From assembly GCA_902728285.1 (NCBI GenBank), contig CACVBU010001014.1, positions 153,699 to 217,698 of the forward strand: a stretch of DNA of 64,000 bases, written 5' to 3'. How positions within the stretch are numbered: position 1 is the stretch's first letter; every line of letters starts with the position of its first letter. A program made the position numbers and the translations under genes. This stretch comes from Clytia hemisphaerica. Lineage: Eukaryota; Cnidaria; Hydrozoa; Leptothecata; Clytiidae. This document shows, in pieces, positions 11,401 to 24,300 of the stretch. Below the pieces are notes generated by a model. It saw only the letters and a program-made list of their open reading frames with translations, did not search any database and was not told the DNA's origin.

Positions 11401-13537
11401 GTGTCAGTCTCATATTCAACATGTGCAGCATTGATGGTGATCCCTCGCGCTCGTTCTTCAGGTGCATTGTCAATGTCAGCATATCCTTTGAATTTTGCAC
11501 CACCTGCCTCAGAGAGTACTGTAGGAAAAAAGTGTAATACATTAAGGATGTTGTATCTAAAATAATCTAATACCGTGTATTTCAAAAATAGTATATAAGA
11601 ATGTACAAGAATAATGTGTTTTTCAGCCAGAAACAGCTATTTTGTCCACTTTTTGCACTTTTTGAAGCTCAATATCTCGAGGTACAGAAATTACATATAC
11701 TCATAATATATCTCTAATCTTAATTTTTTGAGAAATATACAACAGGTCTCACTTTTCTCAAACTAAAAGTGTCATGAAATTTTGACCCTATAATTTTTGC
11801 CTGAGACCGTCATATTTGTCCAAAAAACACACCAAAGTGTCCGAAAAATGATTGCCACATTATGTTATTTTGATCCCCCTACCACTTAACTTTCCAAAAA
11901 ATGCATAACAAGTGCTTTGACTAAAAAAATTGCACGATATTACAAATTTCACCCAACTATTCTCTTTTGTACAAGAAAAGAGTGTTTTTCTTGTGATGCA
12001 ATACAGTCAGCTTAAAGTGTTAATTGATGTAATAAAGATTTTTCGATTTAAACAATTCTTTCTTATTCTTTTGAATAAGAAAGGCCCTTGAATCTTTAGG
12101 GGTTAAAAAGTATCAAGAAAAGATTTTTTTCGGTATCTTGTAAGCTTGAATTTGATCCTCTTTTTTATCTCAAAAATGGCGCTCTTTTTGAAAGATAATT
12201 TTTTGGAATTTTCTTTATATAAATTTCAAACGCTCAAAATTCAAGTTAGTCTATTCCTCCTTTGAATGGCAAAAAGTTTGGATCTATAACATTTTTAGTT
12301 TTCTCACAAACTAACCCAAACCTTGTACAATTTTTTATTTGTACCAATTTTTTTATTTAAAGTTACACTTCAATTTCAAGATTTCAAATATTATCAAATA
12401 CAAAATAGATGAAAAGCCAAGCTTTAATTTCAGTGTTTGATAACTTTAACATGCTGCTACAGATAAACAGATATGGCAATCTACAGAGGCAAGCCAAGCA
12501 AGCATAAGATTAAAAACCTTTTGTAATTGCTGCAGTTAATGTTGTTTTTCCATGATCAACATGACCAATTGTTCCGATGTTTACATGAGGTTTGTCCCTG
12601 GAAAATGTTTTCTTTGCTGCTTCAGCCGCATAGTATCGCAGCTGGTTTCCTTGATGAAAAAAAAGTAATGAAATTAATTCACACTGTACTTCTTTCAGAA
12701 AACCAAAACACCTCCTTAGAAAATGTATTTATAAATTTGTTATATTTTCATGGATTGAAAATGACTTTCTACAACAAATTGGCTAAATATTTCATTAAAC
12801 TTTGCTTAATTTTGAAACATAAATGACTCGTTTTCACCTTGCTGGAGACAAAAGTATCTCTGAGATTGAAGAAATTTGAACATGTATCTTAACATTGCTG
12901 TTGAAGTGAAAAACACCAATTAAAAATGAACTTGCAACTTGCTTCTGGTTTTCAAGGATTGCACAAACAAAGTTTTGATACTTTCAAAAAAATTAACATA
13001 CCGTATAATTTTTGAATCAAGCAACAGTGATTTCCCTGTAAATTAGAAATTGGCAATTATTAAAGTTGATAGTTATCAATCAGGGTTCGTTGATCACTTT
13101 GAATCAGCATTTCTTAGAATGGATGATTACTTGTAAATAGGCCATCCATATACAGTAAGATACTATTTGAAAAAGTCAAAAGGTTATTTGAAATCACAGA
13201 ACAAATCGAGTGTGACAGTCCTTCTTTTGATTTTAATTTCTATTTTTTGTAAAAGGTTCATGAATTTGCTTTTTTTGTTGGGCAACACCTAGTTTGGTAA
13301 CTAAAAATCTTTTTTAAAGTTCTTTAAGTAATAAGTAATCTTATGAGAGTTTCTTTCTAATTTACAAGAGAGTAATATTACCTTTATCAGTAATGATGTA
13401 TTCTTCACACCATGTTGTAAGGCTAAAAATGTAAACCAGAAAAACATCTAAAACATACATTAGTTACTAAAGAATATCGTATCCAATCGTTTCTAAAATA
13501 TTAAGGAAAACCCACTGCACGGTCTGCCATATTCCAT
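8460..13537 (-). CDS. TUFM: Mitochondrial translation elongation factor Tu
   Basis: GTPase that delivers aminoacyl-tRNA to the mitochondrial ribosome. Eleven exons join in frame on the minus strand: 13537-13516, 13422-13382, 13035-13002, 12649-12518, 11518-11352, 10973-10869, 10622-10551, 10007-9867, 9720-9528, 9188-9037 and 8720-8460, for 1320 nt and 439 residues, the usual length. G motifs: GHVDHGKT (61-68), RGITI (101-105), DCPGH (123-127), NKAD (178-181) and GSAL (215-218). Domain 2 shows [14 protein letters not shown] [17 protein letters not shown], and domain 3 shows the tRNA-contact stretch [10 protein letters not shown] and GVITELIE at the C-terminus. The stop is TGA at 8462-8460. The first three small exons (about residues 1-32, the presumed targeting peptide) are inferred only from phase and splice sites and could be wrong. 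The exon ending at 12518 uses a weak donor, GTTTTTAA. Introns argue against an organelle or bacterial source. Confidence 0.95.
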
Positions 13538-14844
13538 CTCTGCACAAACGGCACCGAAAAAAATTTCTAGGTACCCTTACATAAATAACAATTACGAGCA
13601 AAGTCTTTCGTCTACCGGCATAATTTTTTCCCCATACTTTCGCCACGTAATTCCTGCTTTTCCCCGATCAGCGCTTTGCTGGGGTTTTCCTCTGGATTCG
13701 GGTCAAAAGAGACATTTCAGTTTTGTTTTCTGATTTTCTTTGAAACTTTAAAAGTTTTACCGTGAGATTGAGTAATTTGCATCAGTTAGTAATTAGCCCT
13801 CAAATGAATGACCTGTCTGTTTATTAAAATACAAAGTAAAATCAAAACAAAAATGGTATAGTAGAGTTGCGAGCGGAGCTGTGTAGTTCATTTGTTTTGA
13901 AATTTTGCTGCTTTGACATGTGCGTTTGCGTAGGGTAAAATGACGAAATGCGAAAATCGATTTTGGCAAAACTTTTTTGAAAAACGACCCTACAAGATTT
14001 GACTATATCTTTTTATTCCATGAAGCAATTACTTTCAAATAAAAAATATATTGACAATGAATGGGTAAGCTTTCTAGAAATCCAAACATAAATTGCATAG
14101 CTTTTACCAAAAAATAGCACTTTAGGCTGCTTTAGGATCAGCAACAGTCAAAAACCAGCTATGTTCAGAGTTACAGGAATTAATTCCATGTTTGTTTTGA
14201 TCTGAAATTTTCAGTAGGGGTGGCGGCCAACATGGTTCCCTCAATCATATCAAGGAGGCGTGGGACAGGGGTAAGAGAATTAAAGTTTCTAAGTAAAATC
14301 TTAATTATCAGCCAAAAAAGTGCCTTTTTTTGTCCATATCTTTTGGATAGATAGTCCCAGCCTTGTGCCGCCTTCAAAGCTTCCTATACCTTTTGTCCTT
14401 CCGAAAAACCAAAAATATTGGCCTTAATTGTTTGCTTTCAGTTCCTGTAGCCAGTAGTGTGACCCCACGGGTTTTTCAATAGAGCTGTCACATGACTCAA
14501 ATTCTGCGTCTTATTGGACTAGAGAAAGCGAAAGTGAAATCGCGCGATCTAATTGGAAAAAAATCCATGTGAACTGACACAAAAATAATTCTCATTCTAA
14601 AACAAGATGGCGGCAAGAAAAACATGTCTTTTGCTTTGGACAAAAGGTTGTAAATTCTGGTTGTAGTTGATTTTAAGGTTTTATCTTATCTTATCTCATT
14701 TACTTTAATTAGTGAGGCTTCTTCAATGTTTGGGGAAGGTAAGTCTATAAAACTTATTTGTTTTTCGGTGAAAAAAGTGTTTAAAGGATTTTTTGTGCTC
14801 AAGGTTTATTTTTCATTGCTATTGGTCTTCAATCTTAAATAGAT

Positions 14845-15323
14845 AGGGTTGCCACAGGTTTGCCAAGTTCAAAACTCCAGACTTTTAGTCTAAAAAGCCA
14901 TGTTTTTCCAGATTTTTTACCTGAAAATATCAGAGAATTTCCAGATATTTTTACAAAAAACCCAATATTTTCCAGACATTTTATCCATTAGGAAGGTTTT
15001 CAGCCTTTCCTTAACGTCATTTGAAAGACCAGATTGAGGAATACAACGTAATGAGAAATTTAAGAATGAACGTGATTTAAAGATTTGGTTGCAAGCGTAA
15101 CGAGCAGAAATTTTTAGGAATTTCAAATGCCATAGGGTAAAAGTTTCCTATTACCGGAAAGTTTACTAGGCTTCATTCAGGACTATTTCCTTCAAATTCT
15201 ATTCTTTTCCAGACATGTACGCCAATTCCAGACTTTTCTAGACAGGTATGCCAATTCCAGACTTTCCAGACATTTCCAGACTTTAACCTAATTCCAGACA
15301 TTTCTGACAGACGTGGCAACCCT
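14845..15323. repeat. Inverted-repeat element with ends AGGGTTGCCAC
   Basis: The left end is agggttgccac and the right end gtggcaaccct. The interior has many degenerate ccagac / ttccagacatt repeats, clustered at 15205-15305. It is about 480 bases long and non-coding. Confidence 0.55.
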
Positions 15324-16180
15324 GATCAGCCCTGATAGATGAACGAGTATTTCACTATCAGTTATGATTTCTTCACAGAACATAGTAAAACTATTCAGGA
15401 ATTTGGACCTTTTTACAGAATTCCAAAAAATGTTGATTGGTCAGTCATTTGATGGCTATGCATGCAAGTTTCCCTCCACTGATGCAAGTTACCCGGCTTC
15501 ACGGTAATTCTAAACGTGTGGACAGGGTGTGCACTCATTGGGATTTTTTGCGCAGAACAAGGAAGAATTTACATAAATGAACTTCAATGCATTAGTACTT
15601 ACCTTTAAATCATCCAAATCTGTTTATTCTTATTTTTAAATCAATCAGGAATTATCAGGGAAACAAACAAGTAAAACAAACTGCATATTTTCTTTCCAAA
15701 GATATTGATGTTTTTCGACGTCAATAGGTAGGTTTCCGACTTTCCGACAGAAAAGTGTCAGATTTTTAAGATAGAAAGTGAGTCGGTCGGACGACGCGAA
15801 CACAACGTCAGGAGTTCTATCCTAATTAAGCATATTTTTTCGATCGCACAGACTTTCTTAATTAGGATTATCCCTTTGTTTTTCAATCCTAATTAAGAAT
15901 ATATATAGAATTTCCAGTTTTTTTCCAAAAATACAAATTTCCGCAGATTCTTATCAGCCTCTAATGAAAGAATTTAGTGTGTAGAGCAGATTTTGAAAGT
16001 TTGATACAGTAATATGAATGGAGTCTTGAGTTATGACATTTAGAAAAATGTTCTATTACCCGGGACAAAAATCTATACCGTAGCCAGAGGGGGGGTCCAT
16101 GTACAAAAAAGCGGCATGTATCATGGGGTGGGTGGGTTTTTTCAAAAAAATTTTGCTGTTTAGTACTTGTGTACTATATA

Positions 16181-16802
16181 TGGGGGTGTCAGGGTCAAAG
16201 TTGATCGAACGTTAATCGAAGTTGATCGAACGTTAATCGAAGCTTGTCGAACTGAATAATCGAAACCAATCGAATTTCACATGTTTTTCGGTTTCGATTA
16301 GAATTTGATTGGCGTTCGATCAATTCGGCTAATCGAAAATCAATCATTCGTTTGGATTCGAGTAAATTCGATTAATACACCTTTCCCGTAATTCGTAAAA
16401 CTAATGCGCGCGCATTATTTTGATGCTCTCCACCGTTTGGTCTCTGGAGGTAAACAAACCCGTTTTTGCCTGCCTGCGTTCCCCCTTAGGGAAAGTTGGT
16501 TTTTTGAGCTTTTCTTAAGTTCTGTCGAACAAAATCCCCTCAAATTTTAGTATGTTCAACCTATTCATGATATTATACCACCCTGAAAATATTTTGCCAA
16601 AAGAAGGTCGCTGTCAAAAGTTAGAGGCTCAAATCCCACTTTCCCTAACCCCTCGCAGGCAAAAACGCGTTTTTTACCTCCCAAACAATTTTATACACAA
16701 CGGTGGAGCGCACATTTTCCCGGGCCATTTCTGAGAAATTTGAATTACGGGAAAGGTGTATTCCATTGGTTCGATTGCAATCGAACGTTCGATTGACATC
16801 CC
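16181..16802. repeat. Composite inverted-repeat element with TCGATT-rich ends
   Basis: The outer ends are gggggtgtca and tgacatcccc, next to repeated atcgaacgttaatcgaa (left) and atcgaacgttcgatt (right). A clearer inner inverted repeat pairs aatacacctttcccgtaattc (about 16375) with gaattacgggaaaggtgtatt (about 16742). The boundaries are approximate. Confidence 0.5.
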
Positions 16803-18367
16803 CTGGTAGCGACTCCAGAAGTCACGCAACTATCGTTGACGTCAAACCAAATGTTTCATTTTTCCGTGAACTTTGAACCCTTCTAACTTTTCTTCTATGT
16901 ATGCTTAAGCGTTCCGGTTTTTACTAAAAGAAAGCCCGTGATCTTAGCTTTCCAGCGGTATATAACACTGTGGACACGGGCTAGACGGCAAATTGGTAAA
17001 ATGCCGAACGTTTTGCAACATTTTGAAAATTGTTTGCCGACGGGAGAAAAGAAATTTGCAACTTTCGAAGAATAAATGTGTCTGGAAATGGAGGAAAAAG
17101 TAATTGGAGGCTGAAACTTTGTATGTTTATCAGAAAAAGGGTGAGGAATTCAAAATCACATTCGCTAATCTAGTTCTTTCATTTTCATGTATTTTTTAAC
17201 TTTTTTTCTTCTTTAGCATGGGAATGTCCCCAAAAAAAGTTTTTATTTCTGCCGAAATGGATTTTCTTTTCATTTGGGGTTTCTACTTTCAGAAAAACTT
17301 ATTTCTACTCATAAGTTTTTGTTCCTCCATTTCCAGAGGCCCCTTGAAAATGGGTCCTACCACCTTTTTTGACTCATTTCAACCTTTTCCAAGCTATTTT
17401 CTTCAAAAACAAAAATAAAACAATGCAATGTCTTCTTTTTTCAAAAAAAGATATATCTTTCGTTATTTTGATAAATATACTAAATATTTTACAAATATTT
17501 CTATATAATAATATTTTAACACCATCAAAGAATTCTCCCTCCAAATTTGAGGTCTCTAGCTACACTAGAAAAAGAGATATGCAAAATTTAAGAAGCATGA
17601 CTGGAAAATTTCTTTTTTTTCTTTTTTGACACATTTTTCGAATTTATCCAAGGTATTTTCCTAACCCTTTTTTGACATTTTTAGTCAAAATTTTGACACT
17701 AAAATTTGAATATCTTTACAACCACTTATCCTCTGGAGGCCTATGACCCCTCATTTTCTTTCTTTTTCAAAGCTCTACAAGATAGGATAGATTTTGAAAA
17801 AAAAATTAAAACTTGAAAAATCTTCTGGAGTTGCTACCCCTGGATTATAGCAAAATAAAAAATTGACTTTCGTATGAAAAAGTCAGAACCAAATGAAAGT
17901 AGAAGAAAATTCTTAGAATATTACAACCCATACCTTTTGAAGAAATGGCATATTTCAGTATTCCGTGCATCTTGGTTTTGTTTTGTCCTGGTTTGCCTTG
18001 TCCTTGTTCAGTATTATGTAATAAAATTTATTCTAAAAATTCATTTAAAATGTGAAATTTCGACTTCGAAGTGCTCACATGCAGGAAGATAGCATACTTT
18101 AAAAGTACAATATTAATTTTAGGGAGATACGATTTCTAATATTATGTCCGCTCCAAAGAAACTGTTGTTTTTTATCTCCATAGTATTATGAACTTTTGAG
18201 GAGTGTTTTCTAGACAAGTTTATTTTTACCTGCCTTCAAACCTAATTCTTTTTTAAGAAAGTGTTCATTTGCCCAAGAAAAACCCAGAGAATAGATGTAG
18301 CCCGATGTCCGAAATTCCGAAGTTTCGGTCTGTATTCAGGTAGTAAATTCTTCGAAATGACGGCAAG

Positions 18368-21300
18368 ATGGCGGCAAATCTTTCACTTTCGATTTTGAAA
18401 AAAGTAGCTCAAGTCAAGATTATTCGTTATTCATCATCGATTGCAGGATTTAAACCTCGACGTTCTCTTTTATATGTTCCTGGAGATGAAAACAAGAAAG
18501 TACAAAAGGCATCTGGTTTAGATGCTGATGTTGTTGTCCTAGATTGTGAAGATGGAGTTGCTCAATCAAAAAAGGTTAGCTTTTCGTTAACTTTTATTAT
18601 TAACGTATTAACAATTAATAATATTAAAACTATTAATTAATAGTTAATTACAGCTCCTGTTTTTTGCTTGAATCTTGAGTTCTGTTTCTTGTAAATACTG
18701 TGATTGAGGTAGATGTTCAGGGCTATGCATGTTTTTTGCCTCCACTGATGATGCAAGTTGCCCGACTTCACGGTAACTCTTGCATCAAAGGCAGTTAATT
18801 TCATACTCAAAGTTTCATGCCATCCAAGATGGCAATCTTCAGTGAATACCTGTGTTATTCTTTTCTCTTTACAGAATCAAAACAAGCCATCGACATTAAC
18901 AAATTCCACACGTTTCCTCATCATCAGAAACTTTTAAATTATCTGCCATTGTGACTTTCTTGAGTTGAAGCCGTTCCGAAATTAACCAATCGGTATTCTA
19001 AAATATGGCCTGTATGAAAAGTTTGAACAATGTCAACCTCCAAATTTAAATAAAGGAACAACTTCCCAAGAAAAAGATCTATGGGTGAGAAGACACCCAC
19101 TGAGATCCCTACATCGTCGGATGCTATTTCCCTGAAATTGCAGCTCACACTGACCTATTAACATTTTGCAGATTTTTTTACTTGCGCCAAAATTAGAAAA
19201 TGTTTGTTTCCAGAAATCGATGTCGATGGGGTGAATTTTTTTTTGAGAGTCGCCTGGCCTCAAATTTATATTTGTTTCACTTTTTTGCACCAATTCTTCA
19301 AATTGAAAAAAATTTAAAAATTAAAGTTCATCTTTTATTCAACCAGGCGTCCGCGCTCGATAGGATCGATCATCGGAACGGCTCGATGACGGATCAATAT
19401 GTGATCGATGGATTACCGTAGAGTCGTTTAATATCGACATACGTCTTGCAATCTCGACATAGCTGTAGGCTGGTCTTCGAAATCAAAAATCAAACATAAA
19501 CAAATACATACCAAAGTTATCAATCAATCACTAAATTGTTCTCTCTCTCTATCTACGTCACAGATTGTTAATATAATATGAGAAATGTGAACTGTTATTA
19601 CTTATATTTGAAAAGAACACTTTAACGATGTAGTAATCACTAAAAAACTAATTAGCATGCTTTCAACGAAGATGCCGAAATCACAACAACATTTTGCACG
19701 CGAGGAATTTTTTAGTAGACCTTTTTACCGTGAACCGAAAATAATTAAAAGAACCCGGTTTCCTTATGAATTTGAAAAGGGACCGGGTGTGCTAGGTGCG
19801 GCGTCTAGAAGTTTAACGCGGCCTCCTAGCGCCTAGAGCGTGTGCTTGCAATAAATAAAAAGGAGATGGAAACCAGGTCGACTAAGCCCGCGAATTATTT
19901 TTATCACGTGACTTGAAGCGTAATAAAGTTGTAAAATTTTAATGATGGACACGAGAAAGTTACGAGGAAGTTTGCATGCGTTTCGTGTGTTGTGTAAAAC
20001 AGCTTATAATTTGGCTGTTTATTTTAATTGAAAGGATGGCAATGTTTACTGAACTTCTAGTTTAATGGATGAACTTGTTCGATAAGAATGATACCAAGAA
20101 TTTCATTCAAGGTTTGTTTTGATTATTTTACAGATCCGGTGTCTAGATTGCAAGACGTATGTCGAGATTAGACGACTCTACGGTACTTATCGATCCGGAT
20201 ATGATAGGAGATCGATAGAGGATCGATAGTCAAGTTTTTTTAAGTTTATGATTAGTTATCGATCTATCATCGATCTATCATCGATCTTTTATCGATCTTA
20301 TCGACCCTATCGACTCTTTCTAGAAATCGAGCTCTAATATTAATCGATCTTTCTCGCTATCGTTTACCTATCGACACCTATCGATTACCTATCGACACCT
20401 ATCGATTACCTATCGACACCTCTATCGATCCAATCAAAATATCGACCGTTTTTTTATATTGATTAATCGATCCATATCGATCTAATGGCGTCAAACCGGA
20501 TTTACTTATCGGTACTTGTCTGGCACCCGATGTAGAAATTTTCTTTCGACACGCTAAAGCTAAGGGGACACGGAAACAATTTTTATGCGATTGCAACAAA
20601 AACATTTTTTTGTTGCAATCGCATAAATGTGTTTCACTGTGTCCCCACGTTAAATCTCCTTGATTGGCAACTTTTTTCGCTCAAAGTTTTTGTTGCTGAA
20701 GCAAAAATAAAATTCAAATCGATTTGAATTTTATTTTTGTTTCTGCAACAAAATTTTCATGTTGCAAATGAGAATTATACAAAAACCCTTGTGTCCCCTC
20801 TCCTTGAGAAGATTCCTTGAAACATTTTTTTCATTTAGCCAATCAAATTCTTTTATACAACTCAAAACAAATTATGACATAATCTTCTCATTTTTAACAC
20901 GCAAGACATGAGTTCAAAATGGTGGAGTTGCTTTGATTTCATTTTTATGATTTTGTTTCGTGTGCTAGGCCTATACGACACGGTGTAAAATTTCATTGCG
21001 ATTGCGACAATTTGTTTTTGTTGCAATTGCACAAAAATTGTTTCCGTGTCCCCTTAGCTTAAGAAAGCTCTGGGAAAAGGTCGGGGAAACTTTCAACATT
21101 AGAGCCTGAAAAATTAAATAAGCTTATTTGAGGATTTCGTCGCATCAAAATAAGAAAGCCTTAAGTCCATTTTTGTAGTTTTGAGAAAATCAAGTTTAAA
21201 GGTTTGAAATGGCTGCCACTTTTGACCATGTTGGGTTAGCTAGCTGCTTTTTTGATATGAATATAAATGAAGAAAGATCTTTCAAGTTCTAAAGTATCAA

Positions 21301-24300
21301 CATTGTCACTTATACCATTGCGGAGATATGAATGCTTCTTCATAGCATGTTTTTCGAGAATGGACTTAAACCTTTTTTTCTATGTAAATTTCCTTGATTA
21401 AAACTGAAAATTTGAAAAATTTCCAGTGAAAAAGTGTCTTAACTCCAAAATGGACTTAAGACTTTCTTGCTTTAAACTTTCTTAACTTTTTTGAACCTTT
21501 TAACTAAAACCTTAATCTAAAAGGTCCTAAAGTCCAACTAAAATGACAATGGACTTAAGACTTTCTTAACTTGAGAAAATTTCAAAAATAAAAATTCTTA
21601 TTTTTCAAAAAACTTAAAATTAGGCCACTTTAGGTTGGTTTTTGATGGATTTAAGCCAAAAATTCGATAAAAAATGGGGCGTAAACCATCGGTATGGTCA
21701 TAACTCAATTTTTGAAAAAATGGACTTAAGGCTTTCTTATTTTGATGCGACGTACGGGCTCGATGTATGATCGATACATGATCGATACATTATAGATGCA
21801 TAATCGATGCATAATCGATTAACGATCGATGACGAATCGATTAACGATCGAGCGATCGAGATTAACGATTAACAATCGATGACGAATCGATGACGAATCG
21901 ATTAACGATCGATGACGAATCGATTAATGATCGATGACGAATCGATTAACGATCGATGACGAATCGATTAACGATCGATGACGAATCGATATACTCGATT
22001 GAAATACTAGCTCGATAATGGATCAACGGAGGATCGATACTCAAGACTTTTTAATGGCTGAATCTTCCATCGATCTCCTATCCGGATCGATAAGTAATCC
22101 ATCGATCACATATCGATCCGTCATCGAGCCGTTCCGATGATCGATCCTATCAAGCGCGGACGCCTGGATTCAATGATTTTTTACAGCACTTTGTTGACAA
22201 TCTAACTCAAATTCCCACTTTCTTCAGAAAATTGATGATGAGAAAAAGCCTTAGCCTTAGGATCACGGATCGAAACAAATATATTGTGAGTGGTCCTAAA
22301 TCCGACAGCCCTGCCTAAATCCGACCCCCAAATAACTGCTATGAAAAATATTCAATGTTTACAAACATTCCCTCTCCAAGTTGAACGATAAACTATTACA
22401 ATAACTTTCGAAACAAAACATCTAACAAGATCATGACTAGTGTGAGTTGTAAAATAATTACCTTCATTATTATTCTGAATCGATTGCTCGTGTTTAAAAC
22501 ATTAACAATTTTGTAATAAAAAATTATTTTTTTTATAAGAAGCAATTATTTTTATTTGGTTCAATTAGTTCGGTGTATCAAATCTCTCAGTTTAGTTGAC
22601 ACTTCAGTATCTTCATTGCGCCACAGCGAAAGGTTTGTTTTTATTTTAGTTTGTATCTTTGAAAGACCCCATCGGATTTAGGCAGGGCTGTCGGATTTAG
22701 GACCACTCACGGTATGAAGGGTGAGATTTTGAAGCCACCCGTCATGCAAGGCACTGATAGGCCACGAGCGCCAAAAAGAAGGGCCGTGTGAAATGTGGCA
22801 ATCTCATTGGTGGAAATTTGATAAACAACTGCCAGTTAGGAACATTTGGCAAGTTCCTGTACGCGGCCGCAATCAAAAAAATCATAACCACACTCATAAA
22901 AAAATTGTGTTTGTGTCTTTTTTTAATGTTTTTTGCCTAGATGATATAGCAAACATAGTAAGTATAAGCAGACTGTGCCTTTAATTGGCTGTAAAAAAAT
23001 TATGCGTTGGTAGAAATTTCTTCAACTTTCAACAATGATAGAACACACCTATTTAAAAAAAATTAACCAGTGCATTTTTCATCTTTCTACTTCTTCATCT
23101 TCCATGAAGCTCTCAAAGTTAAATAGAATTAAGCACATAATATATTCTTATAATTGTGAAATGTCGTTTGCGCTTTCGCTACGGTGGAGTGCATGACGTA
23201 ACTCGCGCGGCAACAAACTCGCCTTCTGTTGGCTGGTCATATTGGGCGTTTTGGCGTTACCACCCTCAAAGCAAAGGGCGCCTTCGTCATTCCGTAACTC
23301 CGTAACACCATTTTAAATGAGTTAACAATAGATCCAAAAGGGCGCCCTCATCAAGAAAGATCATTTGCTTTGGTCTCCGGCTTTGGGAAGCAGTAGTGTT
23401 TTTGATTGTTTTCGATGGAAAATGGTAAGAAACTTAAGTTTACAAGTGTCATTCAGTTTTTGCTGGCTGATAGAATGGCAGGATCCTGGATGGTTTCCCT
23501 AACTGACTGCGAAGGAGCGCCAGGAAGCTATCAGTAGAAGAAATCACTTTTGTTTTTGTTGCAGATTTTGATATAAATCTCTCACAGGGATTGCTTGTTA
23601 ATGTGAAGTGTTAACTTGTCAGCATTGTATTGTTGCAGTCTAGTTTCTAATCCTGATATAGAAGTGTAAGTCTAGACTGCTAGTGTGAATAAGGGTATTG
23701 ACCAACTGTTTTACCAACCCCTTTCCCCCCTATGGAAATTTGGGGATAGAACCCTCTGGAAAGTAAAATTTTGTAAAAAAGGGAATGGAAAACAACTATT
23801 GATGCCAGCTTATGAGGAGAGAATCCCTTGAAATTTTCTCAAACTTTCAACAATAATAAATAATGTTGTTCACCAAAAGATAGTTGGTCTATTGCAAAGT
23901 TCAGGTACATATCGGATGCACAAAAATGCAACGAATTTCCTAACAGACCCTTGCCTTTTCCTTTTCCATTCTAGGCTGAATGCAGAGACAATATTTGTAG
24001 ATTGCTACCAACGTTAGATTTTGGTCGGAGTGAATCTGCTGTGAGGATCAATGGTATCGACACAGAATATGCTGCTGAAGATATTAAAGCAGTTTTTTCT
24101 TCTGAAACCTTGCCCAAAGCTTTGATGGTTCCCAAAATTGAAGAAAGAGATCAATTAGTATGGGTGAGTATCAATTCTTTTTTACCTTTCCTTGCGCACA
24201 ATAAGCTCAGTTTTCAATCACTCAAACGTTTCAATTTCAAAACATTGAGAACACTGGGATCCAGAACAGAATACAAAATGGCGCACTAGTAGTTAGAGAT

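Larger units (their letters stand above)
13538..18367. other. Divergent intergenic region TUFM / CLYBL
   Basis: The region separates two head-to-head mitochondrial-protein genes and must hold both promoters. I find no convincing exon; the open frames at 16552-16734 and 17218-17629 lie in T-rich or repeat DNA without family signatures. It contains inverted-repeat elements at 14845-15323 and about 16181-16802, and a copy of the 60-bp repeat shared with 18722-18785. Confidence 0.55.
19343..22167. mobile_element. 2.8 kb composite TIR element with ATTCAA target-site duplication
   Basis: The ends are inverted repeats of about 75 bases starting CCAGGCGTCCGCGCT (left) and finishing AGCGCGGACGCCTGG (right); the arms continue through gatcgatcatcggaacggc and its complement. 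The copies of ATTCAA at 19337-19342 and 22168-22173 look like a 6-bp target-site duplication. There is no transposase ORF. The interior is built from further inverted-repeat units (19415-20186, 20557-21060, 21138-21752) and a GATCGAT-rich satellite. It sits in CLYBL intron 1. The superfamily is unknown. Confidence 0.8.

Noticed and set aside
8460..13537. Bacterial contamination or recent horizontal transfer as source of EF-Tu
   Set aside because: The gene has ten phased spliceosomal introns and mitochondrial-type sequence, normal for nuclear TUFM.
19033..19293. Overlapping short ORFs in CLYBL intron 1
   Set aside because: No family signal, no splice context, and adjacent to transposon DNA.
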